Shown: positions 6,252 through 14,791, numbered from the stretch's first letter. The stretch: 64,000 nt of DNA from Microbacterium testaceum StLB037 (GCF_900104345.1 NZ_FNJN01000002.1:1-64000); one strand, 5' to 3'. Translations and numbers: made by a program. The notes: a model not told the origin generated them from the sequence alone.

Positions 6252-8797
6252 TGACCACCCCCGCCTCCCCTCCCTCTCCCGCCGTCATCCGGGGCTGGAT
6301 CGCCGCCGCCGGCCGCGCCATCTCGCCCCACTTCCCCCTCGAGACCTTCATCGCCCGCAACCCCGTCGCCGGGTACGAGAACCTCGACTGGGAAGAGGCG
6401 ATCGGACTGATCGCCCGGGATCACGGCGTCCTGCTCTCCCTTCCGGAACAGCGCTTCCGCGACCTGTACGCGCAGGGGCGGATCAGCCCCGCCGACCTGC
6501 AGGCGGCCCTGCGGTTCACCGTGCCCGAGGCGGGCGCCCCGCGCTCTCTCGACATCGGCGGCACGCGCGTCACGGTGGGCGAGATCCTCGGCCATGACCT
6601 GCTCGTCGCTCCCCCGCTGACTGCGGCCGCGCCCGAACCCACCCCCGCCGCACGGCTGTCGCCGCGGATCCACGCGCGCATCGACGACCTCACCGCACGT
6701 TGGATCGCCGCATCGCTCGGGAACGCCCCGTGGTCGCCGACGAACGACGAGAGCATGTGGGTGGCGTGGCGGCGCCTGACCGCGCTCGACCCGACCCTGT
6801 CGCGGAAGGTGCGCAGCGGCATCCGGCATTCCTCCGACGACCCGGCCGCGGCCATCGGCGACGCGCTCGCCCGGTGGGAGCTGGACGGGCCGGCCGCGGA
6901 ATCGTTCCTCCGCGCCCACGTGCTCGCGTTGCCGGGGTGGGCGGCGCTCGTCCGGTACACGGCCGCGAGCGGCGTCGATCTGACCTCGCTCGTCGCGATC
7001 CGCGCGACGCTCGAACGGCTCCTGCTGCCCGCCGACGTCGCCCTGCCGGCAGCGTCCCCGACCGAGAAGGGCCCGACCGATGACGCCGCGCGGATCGGCA
7101 CGGTCGCCCTCGCCCTCGGCGTCGACCCCGCCGACGCGGCGGTGCGGACCGCCCTTCGCCCCGTCCTCTCGCTGATCAACCCGGCCGCGCGCCTCGCCGT
7201 CTGGCAGGAGGCGTACGAGCGGGGAATCGCGCGCGAGCTCGCCCCCGCGACCGCCCCGGTGCTCCGCGAGAGCACGGCGCCGCAGCGGCCACTCGCGCAG
7301 GCCGTCTTCTGCATCGATACGCGGTCCGAGAGCTTCCGCCGGCACCTCGAGGCCGCCGGAGCCGTCGAGACCCTCGGTTTCGCGGGATTCTTCGCGGCGC
7401 CCATCTCGTTCCGGCCCGCCGACGGGTCGTTCGAGGTCGCCTCGTGCCCGGTGCTGCTCACGCCCCGCGTGGCGATCACCGAGTCGTCCGTGGAGCGCGA
7501 CGCGATCGCGCGCTGGAAGCGGCAGCACGAGACGAGCGTGGAGCGGGATGCCACCATCGATTCCCTCAAAGAGTCCGCCGTGGCCCCCTACGCCTTCGCC
7601 GAGACCGCCGGGTGGGTGCTGGGCGCGGTGAGCGCCGCGCGAACGCTCGCGCCGGAGGGCTGGCGGGCGATGGTGTCGCGCATGCGGCCCAGCAAGCCGT
7701 CCACGCACGTCGATGCGAACGTCGTCTTCACGCTCGAGGAGCGTGTGCTGTACGCCGAGACCGCGCTGCGCATGATGGGCCTGGTCGAGGGATTCGCCCC
7801 GATCGTGCTGCTGTGCGGGCACGGCGCCACCGTCGCCAACAACCCCTTCGCATCGTCGCTGCAGTGCGGCGCATGCGGCGGCCACGAGGGCGAACCGAAC
7901 GCGCGGGCGGCGGCGATGATCTTCAACGACCCCGAGACGCGCGACGCCCTCGCCGGACGGGGCATCTCGATCCCCGCCGACACGCTTTTCGTCGCGGCGC
8001 AGATGGACACCATCACCGACGAGGTCACCCTGCTCGAGCCCTGGGCCATTCCGGCGACGCACGAGACCGTCACGCTCGAGGTGACCCGGCTGCTCGAGAC
8101 CGCGCGTGCGGCGAACGCCGCCGAGCGCAGCGCGAGCCTGCCCGGGTCGGGAGGGCGGCACGGCGCCGTCCGCGACACCGAGCGCCGGTCCGCGGACTGG
8201 GCCGAGTCGTACGCGGAGTGGGGTCTCGTGGGTAACGCCGCGTTCATCGTGGGTCCGCGCTCGATCACCGCGGGCACTGACCTCGGTCGCCGCGCCTTCC
8301 TGCACAGCTACGACGCCGCCGCCGACCCCGACGGCGCGGGCCTCGAGACGATCCTCACCGCGCCGATGATCGTGGCGCAGTGGATCAACGCGCAGTACTC
8401 GGCCTCGACCGTCGCCCCCGACCGGTTCGGCGCCGGCCCCAAGCCCCTGCACAACGTGGTCGGCACCGTCGGCGTGCTGTCGGGCTACGGCGGCGACCTG
8501 CGGCTCGGCCTGCCCTGGCAGTCGGTGGGCGTCGGCCGCGCGAGTCGGCACGAACCGATCCGGCTGCAGGTGTTCGTCGAGGCCCCGCTCGCGCGGGTGA
8601 ACGACATCATCGACGCCTCCGAGGCCGTCCGCACCCTGGTCGCCAACCGGTGGATCACCCTCCGCGTCCGCGAGCACGACAGCGCCCGCTGGATGCGGTG
8701 GGGCCGCTACGGCTGGCAGGCCGACGACCTGGACACCCCCACCCCCACCGGCATCCCCGCCGCCACCGAAGAATCCACCACGAAGGAGATCCGCTGA
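6251..8797 (+). CDS. dabA: DabA-like zinc-dependent inorganic carbon uptake subunit (DUF2309)
   Basis: An 848-residue member of the DUF2309/UPF0753 family, the soluble beta-carbonic-anhydrase-like partner of DabB. The putative zinc and catalytic residues are all present. C354 and D356 are in 'VFCIDTRSE', H524 is in 'LLCGHGATVANNP' and C539 is in 'SLQCGACGGHEG'. H524 and C539 match the published positions in the Halothiobacillus DabA as I remember them, and C354/D356 are offset by three. The protein should convert incoming CO2 to bicarbonate on the cytoplasmic face, made one-way by ion flow through DabB. It overlaps its neighbours on both sides by one base. No carboxysome or RuBisCO genes are visible, so the bicarbonate probably feeds carboxylases of central metabolism. 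Confidence 0.9.
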   Translation: MTTPASPPSPAVIRGWIAAAGRAISPHFPLETFIARNPVAGYENLDWEEAIGLIARDHGVLLSLPEQRFRDLYAQGRISPADLQAALRFTVPEAGAPRSLDIGGTRVTVGEILGHDLLVAPPLTAAAPEPTPAARLSPRIHARIDDLTARWIAASLGNAPWSPTNDESMWVAWRRLTALDPTLSRKVRSGIRHSSDDPAAAIGDALARWELDGPAAESFLRAHVLALPGWAALVRYTAASGVDLTSLVAIRATLERLLLPADVALPAASPTEKGPTDDAARIGTVALALGVDPADAAVRTALRPVLSLINPAARLAVWQEAYERGIARELAPATAPVLRESTAPQRPLAQAVFCIDTRSESFRRHLEAAGAVETLGFAGFFAAPISFRPADGSFEVASCPVLLTPRVAITESSVERDAIARWKRQHETSVERDATIDSLKESAVAPYAFAETAGWVLGAVSAARTLAPEGWRAMVSRMRPSKPSTHVDANVVFTLEERVLYAETALRMMGLVEGFAPIVLLCGHGATVANNPFASSLQCGACGGHEGEPNARAAAMIFNDPETRDALAGRGISIPADTLFVAAQMDTITDEVTLLEPWAIPATHETVTLEVTRLLETARAANAAERSASLPGSGGRHGAVRDTERRSADWAESYAEWGLVGNAAFIVGPRSITAGTDLGRRAFLHSYDAAADPDGAGLETILTAPMIVAQWINAQYSASTVAPDRFGAGPKPLHNVVGTVGVLSGYGGDLRLGLPWQSVGVGRASRHEPIRLQVFVEAPLARVNDIIDASEAVRTLVANRWITLRVREHDSARWMRWGRYGWQADDLDTPTPTGIPAATEESTTKEIR

Positions 8798-9120
8798 TGA
8801 GCCTGTCCGAACTGACCCCGATGGCCAAGATCGAGGTGGTCGTCGCGAGCGACGACGTCGCCGAGGTGTCCGCCCTCATGCAATCGCTCGGCGCGCGCGG
8901 GTACACCGCGATCACCGGCGTGGCCGGGGTGGGCCACCACGGACCCCGCGGCGGCCGCCTGCTCTTCAACGACCACGACACCCTGACTCTTCTCGTCACG
9001 GTCGTGGCGCCCGAGAAGGCCGATGCGATCATCGCCGGCATCCGTCCGGTCCTCGACCACGCCTCGGGCGTGATGTTCGTCTCGCCGACCTCGGTCAGCC
9101 GCGCGGACTACTTCGCCTGA
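8797..9120 (+). CDS. PII-like protein of the dab operon
   Basis: A 107-residue protein with the alternating beta-alpha-beta pattern of the PII superfamily. It has 'AKIEVVVASDDVAEVSALMQSLGARGYTAI' at the N-terminus, a glycine-rich loop 'GVGHHGPRGGRLLF' in the T-loop position, and a second 'LLVTVVAPEKADAIIAGIRPVL' half. Canonical GlnB/GlnK residues, such as the uridylylated tyrosine motif, are not evident, so it is PII-like rather than a nitrogen PII. PII-like proteins near bicarbonate transporters (SbtB, CPII) bind adenine nucleotides or bicarbonate. By analogy it may gate DabAB, which is inference. It is coupled on both sides by TGATG overlaps. Confidence 0.75.
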   Translation: MSLSELTPMAKIEVVVASDDVAEVSALMQSLGARGYTAITGVAGVGHHGPRGGRLLFNDHDTLTLLVTVVAPEKADAIIAGIRPVLDHASGVMFVSPTSVSRADYFA

Positions 9121-9953
9121 TGCGCACCGCGACGAGTCACCGGGGGGCGCCGTACGCCGGCGAGACGATCGCCGTTGGCACCCTGCACGGCAAGGAGTCC
9201 GCGTTCGCCCCGGCCTTCGCCCGATGGCTCGACGCGGGCGTCGCGCCGACGGCGCAGCTCGACACAGACTCCCTCGGCACGTTCACCCGAGACGTGCCGA
9301 GGGCGGGCACCGCCGAGCACGCGGCCACGGCTAAGGCCCGGGGGGCCGCGCTCGAGTTGGGGACGGCCACCGGTCTGGCCACCGAAGCGTCGTACGCCCC
9401 GGCGCTGGGCGGCTTCGGACCCATGATGCACGAGGAGCTCGCCGTCTTCATCGACCTCGAGCGCGGCATCCGCGTACGTCACGGCATCCGCCAGTACACG
9501 CACGTCGCCCCGGCCCGCACCGTGCGCACGTCGGCAGAAGCGCGGCGCTACCTCGCCCGCGCCGGATTTCCGCACCACGGCGTCGTCGCCCGCACCGCCG
9601 ACGGCGTGCAGAAGGGCATCCAGGATGCCGCGGTCATCGACGCCCTGCTACGCCGCGGCCCCGTCGAGCTCGAGCCCGACCTCCGCGCGCACATGAACCC
9701 CACCCGGCGGCGGGTGCTGCGCCGCCTGTCGTGGCTGCTCGCCGCCCGACTCACCCAGCTGTGCCCGGGGTGCGGGTGTCCGGGCTTCGGAGCGGTGGGC
9801 GTGGTGCGCGGTCTCCCGTGCGCAGCGTGCGGCAACGCGACCTCGCAGGTGCGTCTCGACGTCGACGGCTGCCCCGCCTGCGACGAGCAGCGCGAGCGCC
9901 CGCGGCCCGAGCGGCAGGCCGACCCGGCGACGTGTGACGCCTGCAATCCGTAG
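9120..9953 (+). CDS. DUF6671-like protein with C-terminal zinc ribbons, fourth dab operon gene
   Basis: A 277-residue protein I assign to the DUF6671 family from its N-terminal 'IAVGTLHGKESAFAPAF' and 'HEELAVFID' stretches. Its function is unknown. The C-terminal third has nine cysteines in CxxC-type pairs: C215/C218/C220, C234/C237, C251/C254 and C272/C275. They look like two zinc ribbons. No transmembrane segment or signal peptide is visible, so it should be cytoplasmic. It overlaps the PII-like gene by one base, placing it in the dab operon. Roles in zinc supply to DabA, nucleotide sensing or regulation are possible but not shown. Confidence 0.6.
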   Translation: MRTATSHRGAPYAGETIAVGTLHGKESAFAPAFARWLDAGVAPTAQLDTDSLGTFTRDVPRAGTAEHAATAKARGAALELGTATGLATEASYAPALGGFGPMMHEELAVFIDLERGIRVRHGIRQYTHVAPARTVRTSAEARRYLARAGFPHHGVVARTADGVQKGIQDAAVIDALLRRGPVELEPDLRAHMNPTRRRVLRRLSWLLAARLTQLCPGCGCPGFGAVGVVRGLPCAACGNATSQVRLDVDGCPACDEQRERPRPERQADPATCDACNP

Positions 9954-10183
9954 CGGATGTCGCGAGGCCGGCGGGAGGGGAAAGGGATGCAGCGCGGTTG
10001 TGTCGCCGTCTCAGCCGACCGTGACGCGTCGGCCTCAGCCGCGACGGGACCCCCCCTAGCCGGCTTCTCCCGTGGAGGCGGGACGGGTGATTTACGGGCG
10101 GCGTCGGGGTGAAAAACCCCTGAAGTCCGCTTCGGCAGGGCAAGCTGGCGACTGCTCACGGACCGTCACCGAGGGGGGTAGTC
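9954..10183 (+). other. Intergenic region before the type VII-style cassette
   Basis: There is no gene here. A small hairpin, GGGGT-GAAAA-ACCCC (10106-10120), and a strong ribosome binding site (GAGGGGGG, 10171-10178) before the ATG at 10184 are the only features. No terminator with a clear U-tract follows the dab operon. Confidence 0.4.
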
Positions 10184-10447
10184 ATGTCGACGTTCTGCGT
10201 GGAACCCGAAGCACTGCGCGTCGCGGCGGCACAGCTGAGGGGCGCTCGGCAGGCTGAGCCGCCGCCACGGTGGCCGACGCTGCCGAATTTCGGGGAGCAG
10301 GTCCTCCAGGCTGCCGCCCGAGCCTTCGCTCAGAATGTCGCCGCGGTGTGGTCAGCCCGAGCGGAAGAGTTCGACGAACTTGTGGAGCGATTGCGGGCGT
10401 CTGCCGACGCCTACGAACAAGCGGATCTCGACGGGGTTCCTCGATGA
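10184..10447 (+). CDS. Small ESX/WXG-like type VII secretion substrate
   Basis: An 87-residue, mostly helical protein. A central W56 in 'AAVWSARAEEF' sits at the turn of a predicted helix hairpin. The C-terminus has a YxxxD motif (Y77 to D81 in 'DAYEQADLDG'), the general type VII secretion signal. The size, fold pattern and tail fit the ESX-like partner encoded just before a larger WXG effector in actinobacteria. It overlaps the next gene by four bases (ATGA), so the two are probably co-translated and co-secreted as a heterodimer. No EccC or other secretion machinery lies in the window. Confidence 0.6.
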   Translation: MSTFCVEPEALRVAAAQLRGARQAEPPPRWPTLPNFGEQVLQAAARAFAQNVAAVWSARAEEFDELVERLRASADAYEQADLDGVPR

Positions 10448-12228
10448 CGGAACTCGGCTCGACGCACGACCCCGTCGCATTGATTCCAGGCTCGCCCGAT
10501 GGCATCGCAGATGCGGCGGTGGCGTGGCGCGCTGCCGGTCAGAGCGCCTCGCGGCTCAGCGAGTCGGTGTTCGGGGTCTCCCCCGCGGACTCTTGGACGG
10601 GGTCGTCAGCGGAAGCGTTCGAACACCGCCGGACGACCATCGCCGACAACTGGTCTGCGATGGGGGAAGCACTCACTCTGAGCGCCGCGGCGTGCGATGC
10701 CTACGAGGCCACGCTGCGGTGGGCGCAAGAACAGGCGGCCGAGGCGATACGTCTCTGGAACGACGGCCAGGCCTCCACGCGGAACGCGCAGATCGCTCAT
10801 CGCGAGCAGGAGAGAAGTGCGGGCGGGCTGTCCATCGTGCCGACCTTCGTCGACCCGGGCGACGCCGCTCGGATCGCAGCCGCCGAGGTCTTGGAGACGG
10901 CGCGCGCGGCGGTGGAAGAGGCCGCGGCCGAGGCGACGATGCAGCTGCGTGTCGCATACGAGGCGACTCCGGAGAAAGGGCTCTGGGGAGTCTTGCTGAC
11001 CGGAGGACCAGCGCTTTCTCTCACCGATCAGACGCCACGAGCCGCATCCGACCGACTGATCTTGTCGATCCTCGAGCGCTTGTCGCGCTCCGACGAGGAA
11101 CAAGTCGCAGAACTCATGAAGCTCCACCCCGAATGGGTCTCACTGCTCAAAGATCATCAACCCGCCTCCGAGGTCCTTGCGACGTGGTGGAGCGAGCAGG
11201 ACCCAACCGTGCAGCACGCTTTGCTGTCCTCCGCCCCCGGAATACTGGGCTCGCTCGGCGGCCTCCCTCCTGCTATCCGCGTGGCAGCGAACAGAGCGAA
11301 TGCGGCCGCTCGAATCGACGTCATCGACAGCGCTCTCGAGGCCTCGGACGTCACCGGCGACGACCGTGCCGCGCTGGAACGGGAGCGCCGCTACCTCAGG
11401 GCCGCCGTCGATGGAGAGGTGCAGCTATACCTGTACGACCCCGAACGCGGAGACATCATCGAGATGGTCGGTCAGCCCTCGGACACGACATCAGCCACCG
11501 TGACGTACGTCCCGGGGACCTTCACCACCACGGACAGTTTCTACGGGAATGACGTGCAATCGGTGGCCCGGTGGCTGCACGGACGCGATCCGAACATCGT
11601 GGCATTCGTGTGGAAGGAGGGCACATTCCCTGGGGAGGTCGACAAGTCGCCCTATGGATCGGGAGTCCTCATTGAAGTTCCTGCGGCGACCGGGTTCATG
11701 GAGGCGAACGATCCGAAGCTCGCGGATGCGCAGGCCGAGCTGCTCGCCGGTTTCGAGAAGGAGATGAGGGCCTCTGACCCACGACTTTCCGCCGCTGAAC
11801 AGATCGGCATGGGGCACTCGTGGGGGCTCGTCCCGATCACCGGGTCCGAAACTGACGGTGTTCACTACGATCAGGTGCACTCATTGGCCGGTGCCGGAAT
11901 GCCTCCGGGCTGGGCACCCGCTCCCGGCACTTCCTACAACCACTGGAGCTATACGGACGCGCTGAGTATGGCGCAGCAGCTGGGCGTGGTGTGGGATGGG
12001 CAGAACCCGAATACGCACGCAGCATTCGACTCCCACGTGTACGCGAGAGAAGGGGACTTCGTGGTGCCGATCGGAGACCCGGAAGTCCCGCGGGTAGAAG
12101 GAATGGGAATAGAACAACCGACGTTCCGCGGCTCTCTTTCGCCGGTGGAGAATCACAATCTCATCGCGAGCGGCAGGGCAGAAAATCTGCAGGCCCTCGA
12201 AGAAATCCTCCGAAAGGTGAATCAGTGA
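10444..12228 (+). CDS. WXG-domain alpha/beta-hydrolase, putative type VII effector (DUF1023-like)
   Basis: A 594-residue protein. The N-terminus (about residues 15-130) is a helical WXG-type domain with the turn W51-T-G53. A linker and helical segment run to about residue 340. The C-terminal domain looks like a DUF1023-type alpha/beta hydrolase. It has a nucleophile elbow 'GMGHSWGLVPI' with S459 as candidate nucleophile, preceded by 'VARWLHGRDPNIVAFVW' and followed by 'DQVHSLAGAGMPPGW'. There is no signal peptide, as expected for type VII export. It sits between a small YxxxD protein and a lipoprotein, overlapping both by four bases. The substrate could be a lipid or ester; nothing in the sequence settles it. 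Confidence 0.65.
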   Translation: MTELGSTHDPVALIPGSPDGIADAAVAWRAAGQSASRLSESVFGVSPADSWTGSSAEAFEHRRTTIADNWSAMGEALTLSAAACDAYEATLRWAQEQAAEAIRLWNDGQASTRNAQIAHREQERSAGGLSIVPTFVDPGDAARIAAAEVLETARAAVEEAAAEATMQLRVAYEATPEKGLWGVLLTGGPALSLTDQTPRAASDRLILSILERLSRSDEEQVAELMKLHPEWVSLLKDHQPASEVLATWWSEQDPTVQHALLSSAPGILGSLGGLPPAIRVAANRANAAARIDVIDSALEASDVTGDDRAALERERRYLRAAVDGEVQLYLYDPERGDIIEMVGQPSDTTSATVTYVPGTFTTTDSFYGNDVQSVARWLHGRDPNIVAFVWKEGTFPGEVDKSPYGSGVLIEVPAATGFMEANDPKLADAQAELLAGFEKEMRASDPRLSAAEQIGMGHSWGLVPITGSETDGVHYDQVHSLAGAGMPPGWAPAPGTSYNHWSYTDALSMAQQLGVVWDGQNPNTHAAFDSHVYAREGDFVVPIGDPEVPRVEGMGIEQPTFRGSLSPVENHNLIASGRAENLQALEEILRKVNQ

Positions 12229-12731
12229 AGCGAGGACTCTGCGCAGTGCTCGGGGCCACGGCCCTCATCGGAGCGCTCGGTGGCTGCTCGACGACGACGA
12301 ATGGGTTCACGGTGGACGAGACTTTGGACGTGCACGGCGCGAAGGCGGTTGCACAATCGATGGAGAACGAATTGGCCGACTACGTGCCTGCCAGCGGTGT
12401 GTCTTCAGTCGAGCAGCTCGACAAAGGCGTCCTCATCACCTGTGGACTTGACGGCGTGTTCCAGTGGACGGGACACAAGTATTTGACCCTTTCCCGTCCG
12501 GTGGATGTGCGGCAGACGGTCGACGAGATCGAGCAAAGGTTCGCCAATAGATCGCCTTTCGCGTCGCGAGTCGAGATGACGCAGGACGGTGTACCTCGGG
12601 CACGGGTAATCGGGCCAGCGGGCTCTTCGTATTCGCTCACTCTCAGCGTCGATCGCTCGCGCATCGAGATCTTCTCCTTCTCACCGTGCTTCCGGCTGCC
12701 CGACGACATGAGCCCGTTCGCGGAGTATTGA
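12225..12731 (+). CDS. Lipoprotein, first of two cassette paralogues
   Basis: A 168-residue lipoprotein with a short signal peptide and lipobox 'GALGGC' (cysteine at residue 21). It is strikingly similar along its length to the lipoprotein encoded at 13079-13585. Shared stretches include 'AKAVAQSMENEL', 'EQLDKG', 'GPAGSSYSL' and 'IEIFSFSPCFRLPDDM'. I do not recognise a named family. Two further cysteines (in 'TCGLDG' and 'SPCFRL') are conserved between the copies and may form a disulfide. The GTG start overlaps the hydrolase stop (GTGA). A membrane-anchored protein coupled to a secreted hydrolase suggests an immunity or periplasmic partner role, which is inference. Confidence 0.7.
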   Translation: MKRGLCAVLGATALIGALGGCSTTTNGFTVDETLDVHGAKAVAQSMENELADYVPASGVSSVEQLDKGVLITCGLDGVFQWTGHKYLTLSRPVDVRQTVDEIEQRFANRSPFASRVEMTQDGVPRARVIGPAGSSYSLTLSVDRSRIEIFSFSPCFRLPDDMSPFAEY

Positions 12732-12746
12732 AAGCAGAGAATGCTC

Positions 12747-13031
12747 ATGCAGATCAAGCTCGACCCCGCGAAGCACCTGTTATTTCTCGACGAGATCAAC
12801 GCGAGCATCTCGGCGATAGACGGTGAGTTGAACCGCCTCGATGCTTCCGTGAAGACGCTTCAATCGGCCTGGTCCGGAGAAGCGCGCGACGCCTATCGCG
12901 TCGCGCAATCGGAGTGGTCCCGTTCGATGCGCGAGCTTCGTGCGTTCCTCGATCATGCACGCGAGGGGGCAGCGGACGCGGGACGTAAGCTGCGGGCCGC
13001 CGACGAGGGTGTTCGAGGACTCTGGGACTGA
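12747..13031 (+). CDS. WXG100-family protein
   Basis: A 94-residue protein with the WXG100 hallmarks: two predicted helices joined by a turn at W42-S-G44 ('LQSAWSGEARDAY'). Heptad-like hydrophobics are spread over 'LDEINASISAIDGEL' and 'SMRELRAFLDHAREGA'. The tail lacks a YxxxD motif, so it may depend on a partner for export. I chose the ATG at 12747 rather than 12741 because the AGAGA before it is then about six bases away instead of touching the start. It lies between the two paralogous lipoprotein genes, which suggests a repeated effector-lipoprotein arrangement. Confidence 0.75.
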   Translation: MQIKLDPAKHLLFLDEINASISAIDGELNRLDASVKTLQSAWSGEARDAYRVAQSEWSRSMRELRAFLDHAREGAADAGRKLRAADEGVRGLWD

Positions 13032-13078
13032 CGCCTCAGCCAAAAGGCCCCGAAAGACGCGCTTCGAAAGGTGATTCA

Positions 13079-13585
13079 GTGAGACGAGGACTCAGCCCCC
13101 TGATCCTGACTCTGGTCCTCATCGGCGCGCTCAGCGGGTGCGCGACAGCGGGGAGCGGAGCCGCGGTGGACGAGACCTTGGACGTCTACGGCGCGAAGGC
13201 GGTCGCGCAGTCGATGGAGAACGAGCTAGCGAGCTACGTCCCTACGAGCAGCGTGGCCTCGACAGAGCAACTCGACAAGGGCATCCTCTTGAGCTGCGGC
13301 GCCGATGGCATCTATCAGTGGACCGGACACAACTACCTGACTCTCTCCGGTCCGGTCGACGACCGAGAGTTGGTGGACGAAATCGCACAGGCATTCGCGC
13401 GCAGACCGTCTTTCGCAGCGCGCCTCGAGATGACGCCAGACGGTGCCCCTCGGGCGCGGGTAGTCGGACCAGCGGGCTCGTCCTACTCCCTCACTACCAG
13501 CGTTGATCGGTCCCGCATCGAGATTTTCTCCTTCTCGCCGTGCTTCCGACTGCCCGATGACATGAGCCGGCGCGCAGACTACTGA
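13079..13585 (+). CDS. Lipoprotein, second of two cassette paralogues
   Basis: A 168-residue lipoprotein, the same length as the one at 12225-12731 and highly similar to it. The lipobox is 'GALSGC' with the cysteine at residue 21. The duplicated stretch includes the bases before the start: CGAAAGGTGA, two to four bases, then CAGTGA is present in both. This points to a gene duplication that carried its translation start. The N-terminal region just after the lipobox is the most divergent part. The Cys pair in 'SCGADG' and 'SPCFRL' is kept. As with its paralogue, a role in immunity or in holding a secreted partner is a hypothesis. Confidence 0.7.
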   Translation: MRRGLSPLILTLVLIGALSGCATAGSGAAVDETLDVYGAKAVAQSMENELASYVPTSSVASTEQLDKGILLSCGADGIYQWTGHNYLTLSGPVDDRELVDEIAQAFARRPSFAARLEMTPDGAPRARVVGPAGSSYSLTTSVDRSRIEIFSFSPCFRLPDDMSRRADY

Positions 13586-13711
13586 TCAGGAAGAATCCTC
13601 AGGGGCTTTGCGATGAGGCCATCAGTGCCGGCACCCTCGCTCCACCCGGCCCCGAGGACCACACACTGACGGCCGCGCAGAGCGCCCACCGGCAGGATCA
13701 ACCCCCAGATG

Positions 13712-14785
13712 TCACAGGTGCCGCCAGTTCCCCTCGTCATCCGCGGTGACGAGCACCAGGAAGTCGACGACGAGTTGGGCGACCGCGCCCGTCTCATCGA
13801 GCCCCCAGTACACCGGGTACTGGCCGTCGCCGTATCCGGATTCCGCGACGATCCCCACGTCGCGGGAACCGAGCGCGACCTCCTGCACGCTCGGTGACGG
13901 CGCGTACATGTACTCGGTGAATGCCGCCGCCTTGGCCCGGCGGCTCATCGTCGCGTACGCGGGCAGGTCGACGATGCAGGCGGAGCCGGCGTCGACACCG
14001 AAGAAGTGTCCCGGGCCGGACGGCAGATCGGCGGGATGCCAGGTCACCGGCATCCGTTCGCTGAAGCGCACCCGCAGGGCGGCGTTGCGACCGAACCCGG
14101 TCACCCGCTCGACGGGGTACGACCCCGGGGCCACGCTGCGGGCGAGGGGGCGCGCGCCGTCGTTGTCGTAGCCGAAGTCGAGCACCGCGAGCACACCCGA
14201 TGAGGTGACGAGTGTTCCCGCCGGCGAGACGCGCACCTCCGATGATTCCTGGCTGCGCCGGTGGACGACCGTGCGCTCGGTGAAGTTGCGGACCTCGTCG
14301 AGGCCGCGCTGCTCGTCGGGCACGTCGTCGAGGCGAGCGTCCGGCATCGCGTCGGCGGCGAGGGCGCGTGCCTGCTCCGCACCCAAGAACGGGGTCCGCG
14401 GATCGTCGAAGTGCTGCTCGATCGCGGTGATCCTCCACCCGCGCCCATCGCGCTCGAGAACGTATTCGTGCTTCTTGCGCGTCTGCGATTCGAACACCTC
14501 GGTCAGCACGAACGCGCGGTCGCCCTCCACCTCCGACCGCACGATCCGTTCGACGGCCACCCCGTACTGCGGCGGCGTCCCGAACGACGAGTCCAGCCGA
14601 ACGCGGTCTCCCGCAACGTGATCCCGCATCAGGGGAATCGTGAGATCCCGCCACTCGGCGAACGCATCACGCCTCGTGGCACGGTCCTCGAAAGCGGGCG
14701 CCGCCCGCCGCCACTGCGCGTCGTAATCCTCGAGGAAACGCTGCACGCGCTTCTCGGCCGCCTTCGCCCCGCGATCGCCCCACAT
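13712..14785 (-). CDS. DUF4241-domain protein
   Basis: A 357-residue cytoplasmic protein in two parts. The first about 150 residues contain a segment ('YVLERDGRGWRITAIEQHF') typical of NTF2-like folds. Residues about 165-355 match the DUF4241 pattern, with 'SYPVERVTGFG', 'AALRVRFSE' and 'HFFGVDAGSACIVDL'. DUF4241 proteins have no established activity; some occur near toxin or immunity genes. The gene is convergent with the type VII-style cassette. It starts six bases after a TAGGCT box whose first bases overlap the DUF429 stop. This suggests its own leaderless promoter rather than pure read-through. Confidence 0.6.
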   Translation of the reverse strand: MWGDRGAKAAEKRVQRFLEDYDAQWRRAAPAFEDRATRRDAFAEWRDLTIPLMRDHVAGDRVRLDSSFGTPPQYGVAVERIVRSEVEGDRAFVLTEVFESQTRKKHEYVLERDGRGWRITAIEQHFDDPRTPFLGAEQARALAADAMPDARLDDVPDEQRGLDEVRNFTERTVVHRRSQESSEVRVSPAGTLVTSSGVLAVLDFGYDNDGARPLARSVAPGSYPVERVTGFGRNAALRVRFSERMPVTWHPADLPSGPGHFFGVDAGSACIVDLPAYATMSRRAKAAAFTEYMYAPSPSVQEVALGSRDVGIVAESGYGDGQYPVYWGLDETGAVAQLVVDFLVLVTADDEGNWRHL

Positions 14786-14791
14786 GCCGCC

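Noticed and set aside
5987..8677. Very long open frame on the minus strand across dabA (896 codons)
   Set aside because: It is a shadow of the GC-rich dabA gene: Arg/Gly/Asp-rich composition, no ribosome binding site and no domain.
10106..10120. GGGGT-GAAAA-ACCCC hairpin as a riboswitch or terminator
   Set aside because: The stem has only five pairs and no known riboswitch core or U-tract; noted only as a feature of the gap.
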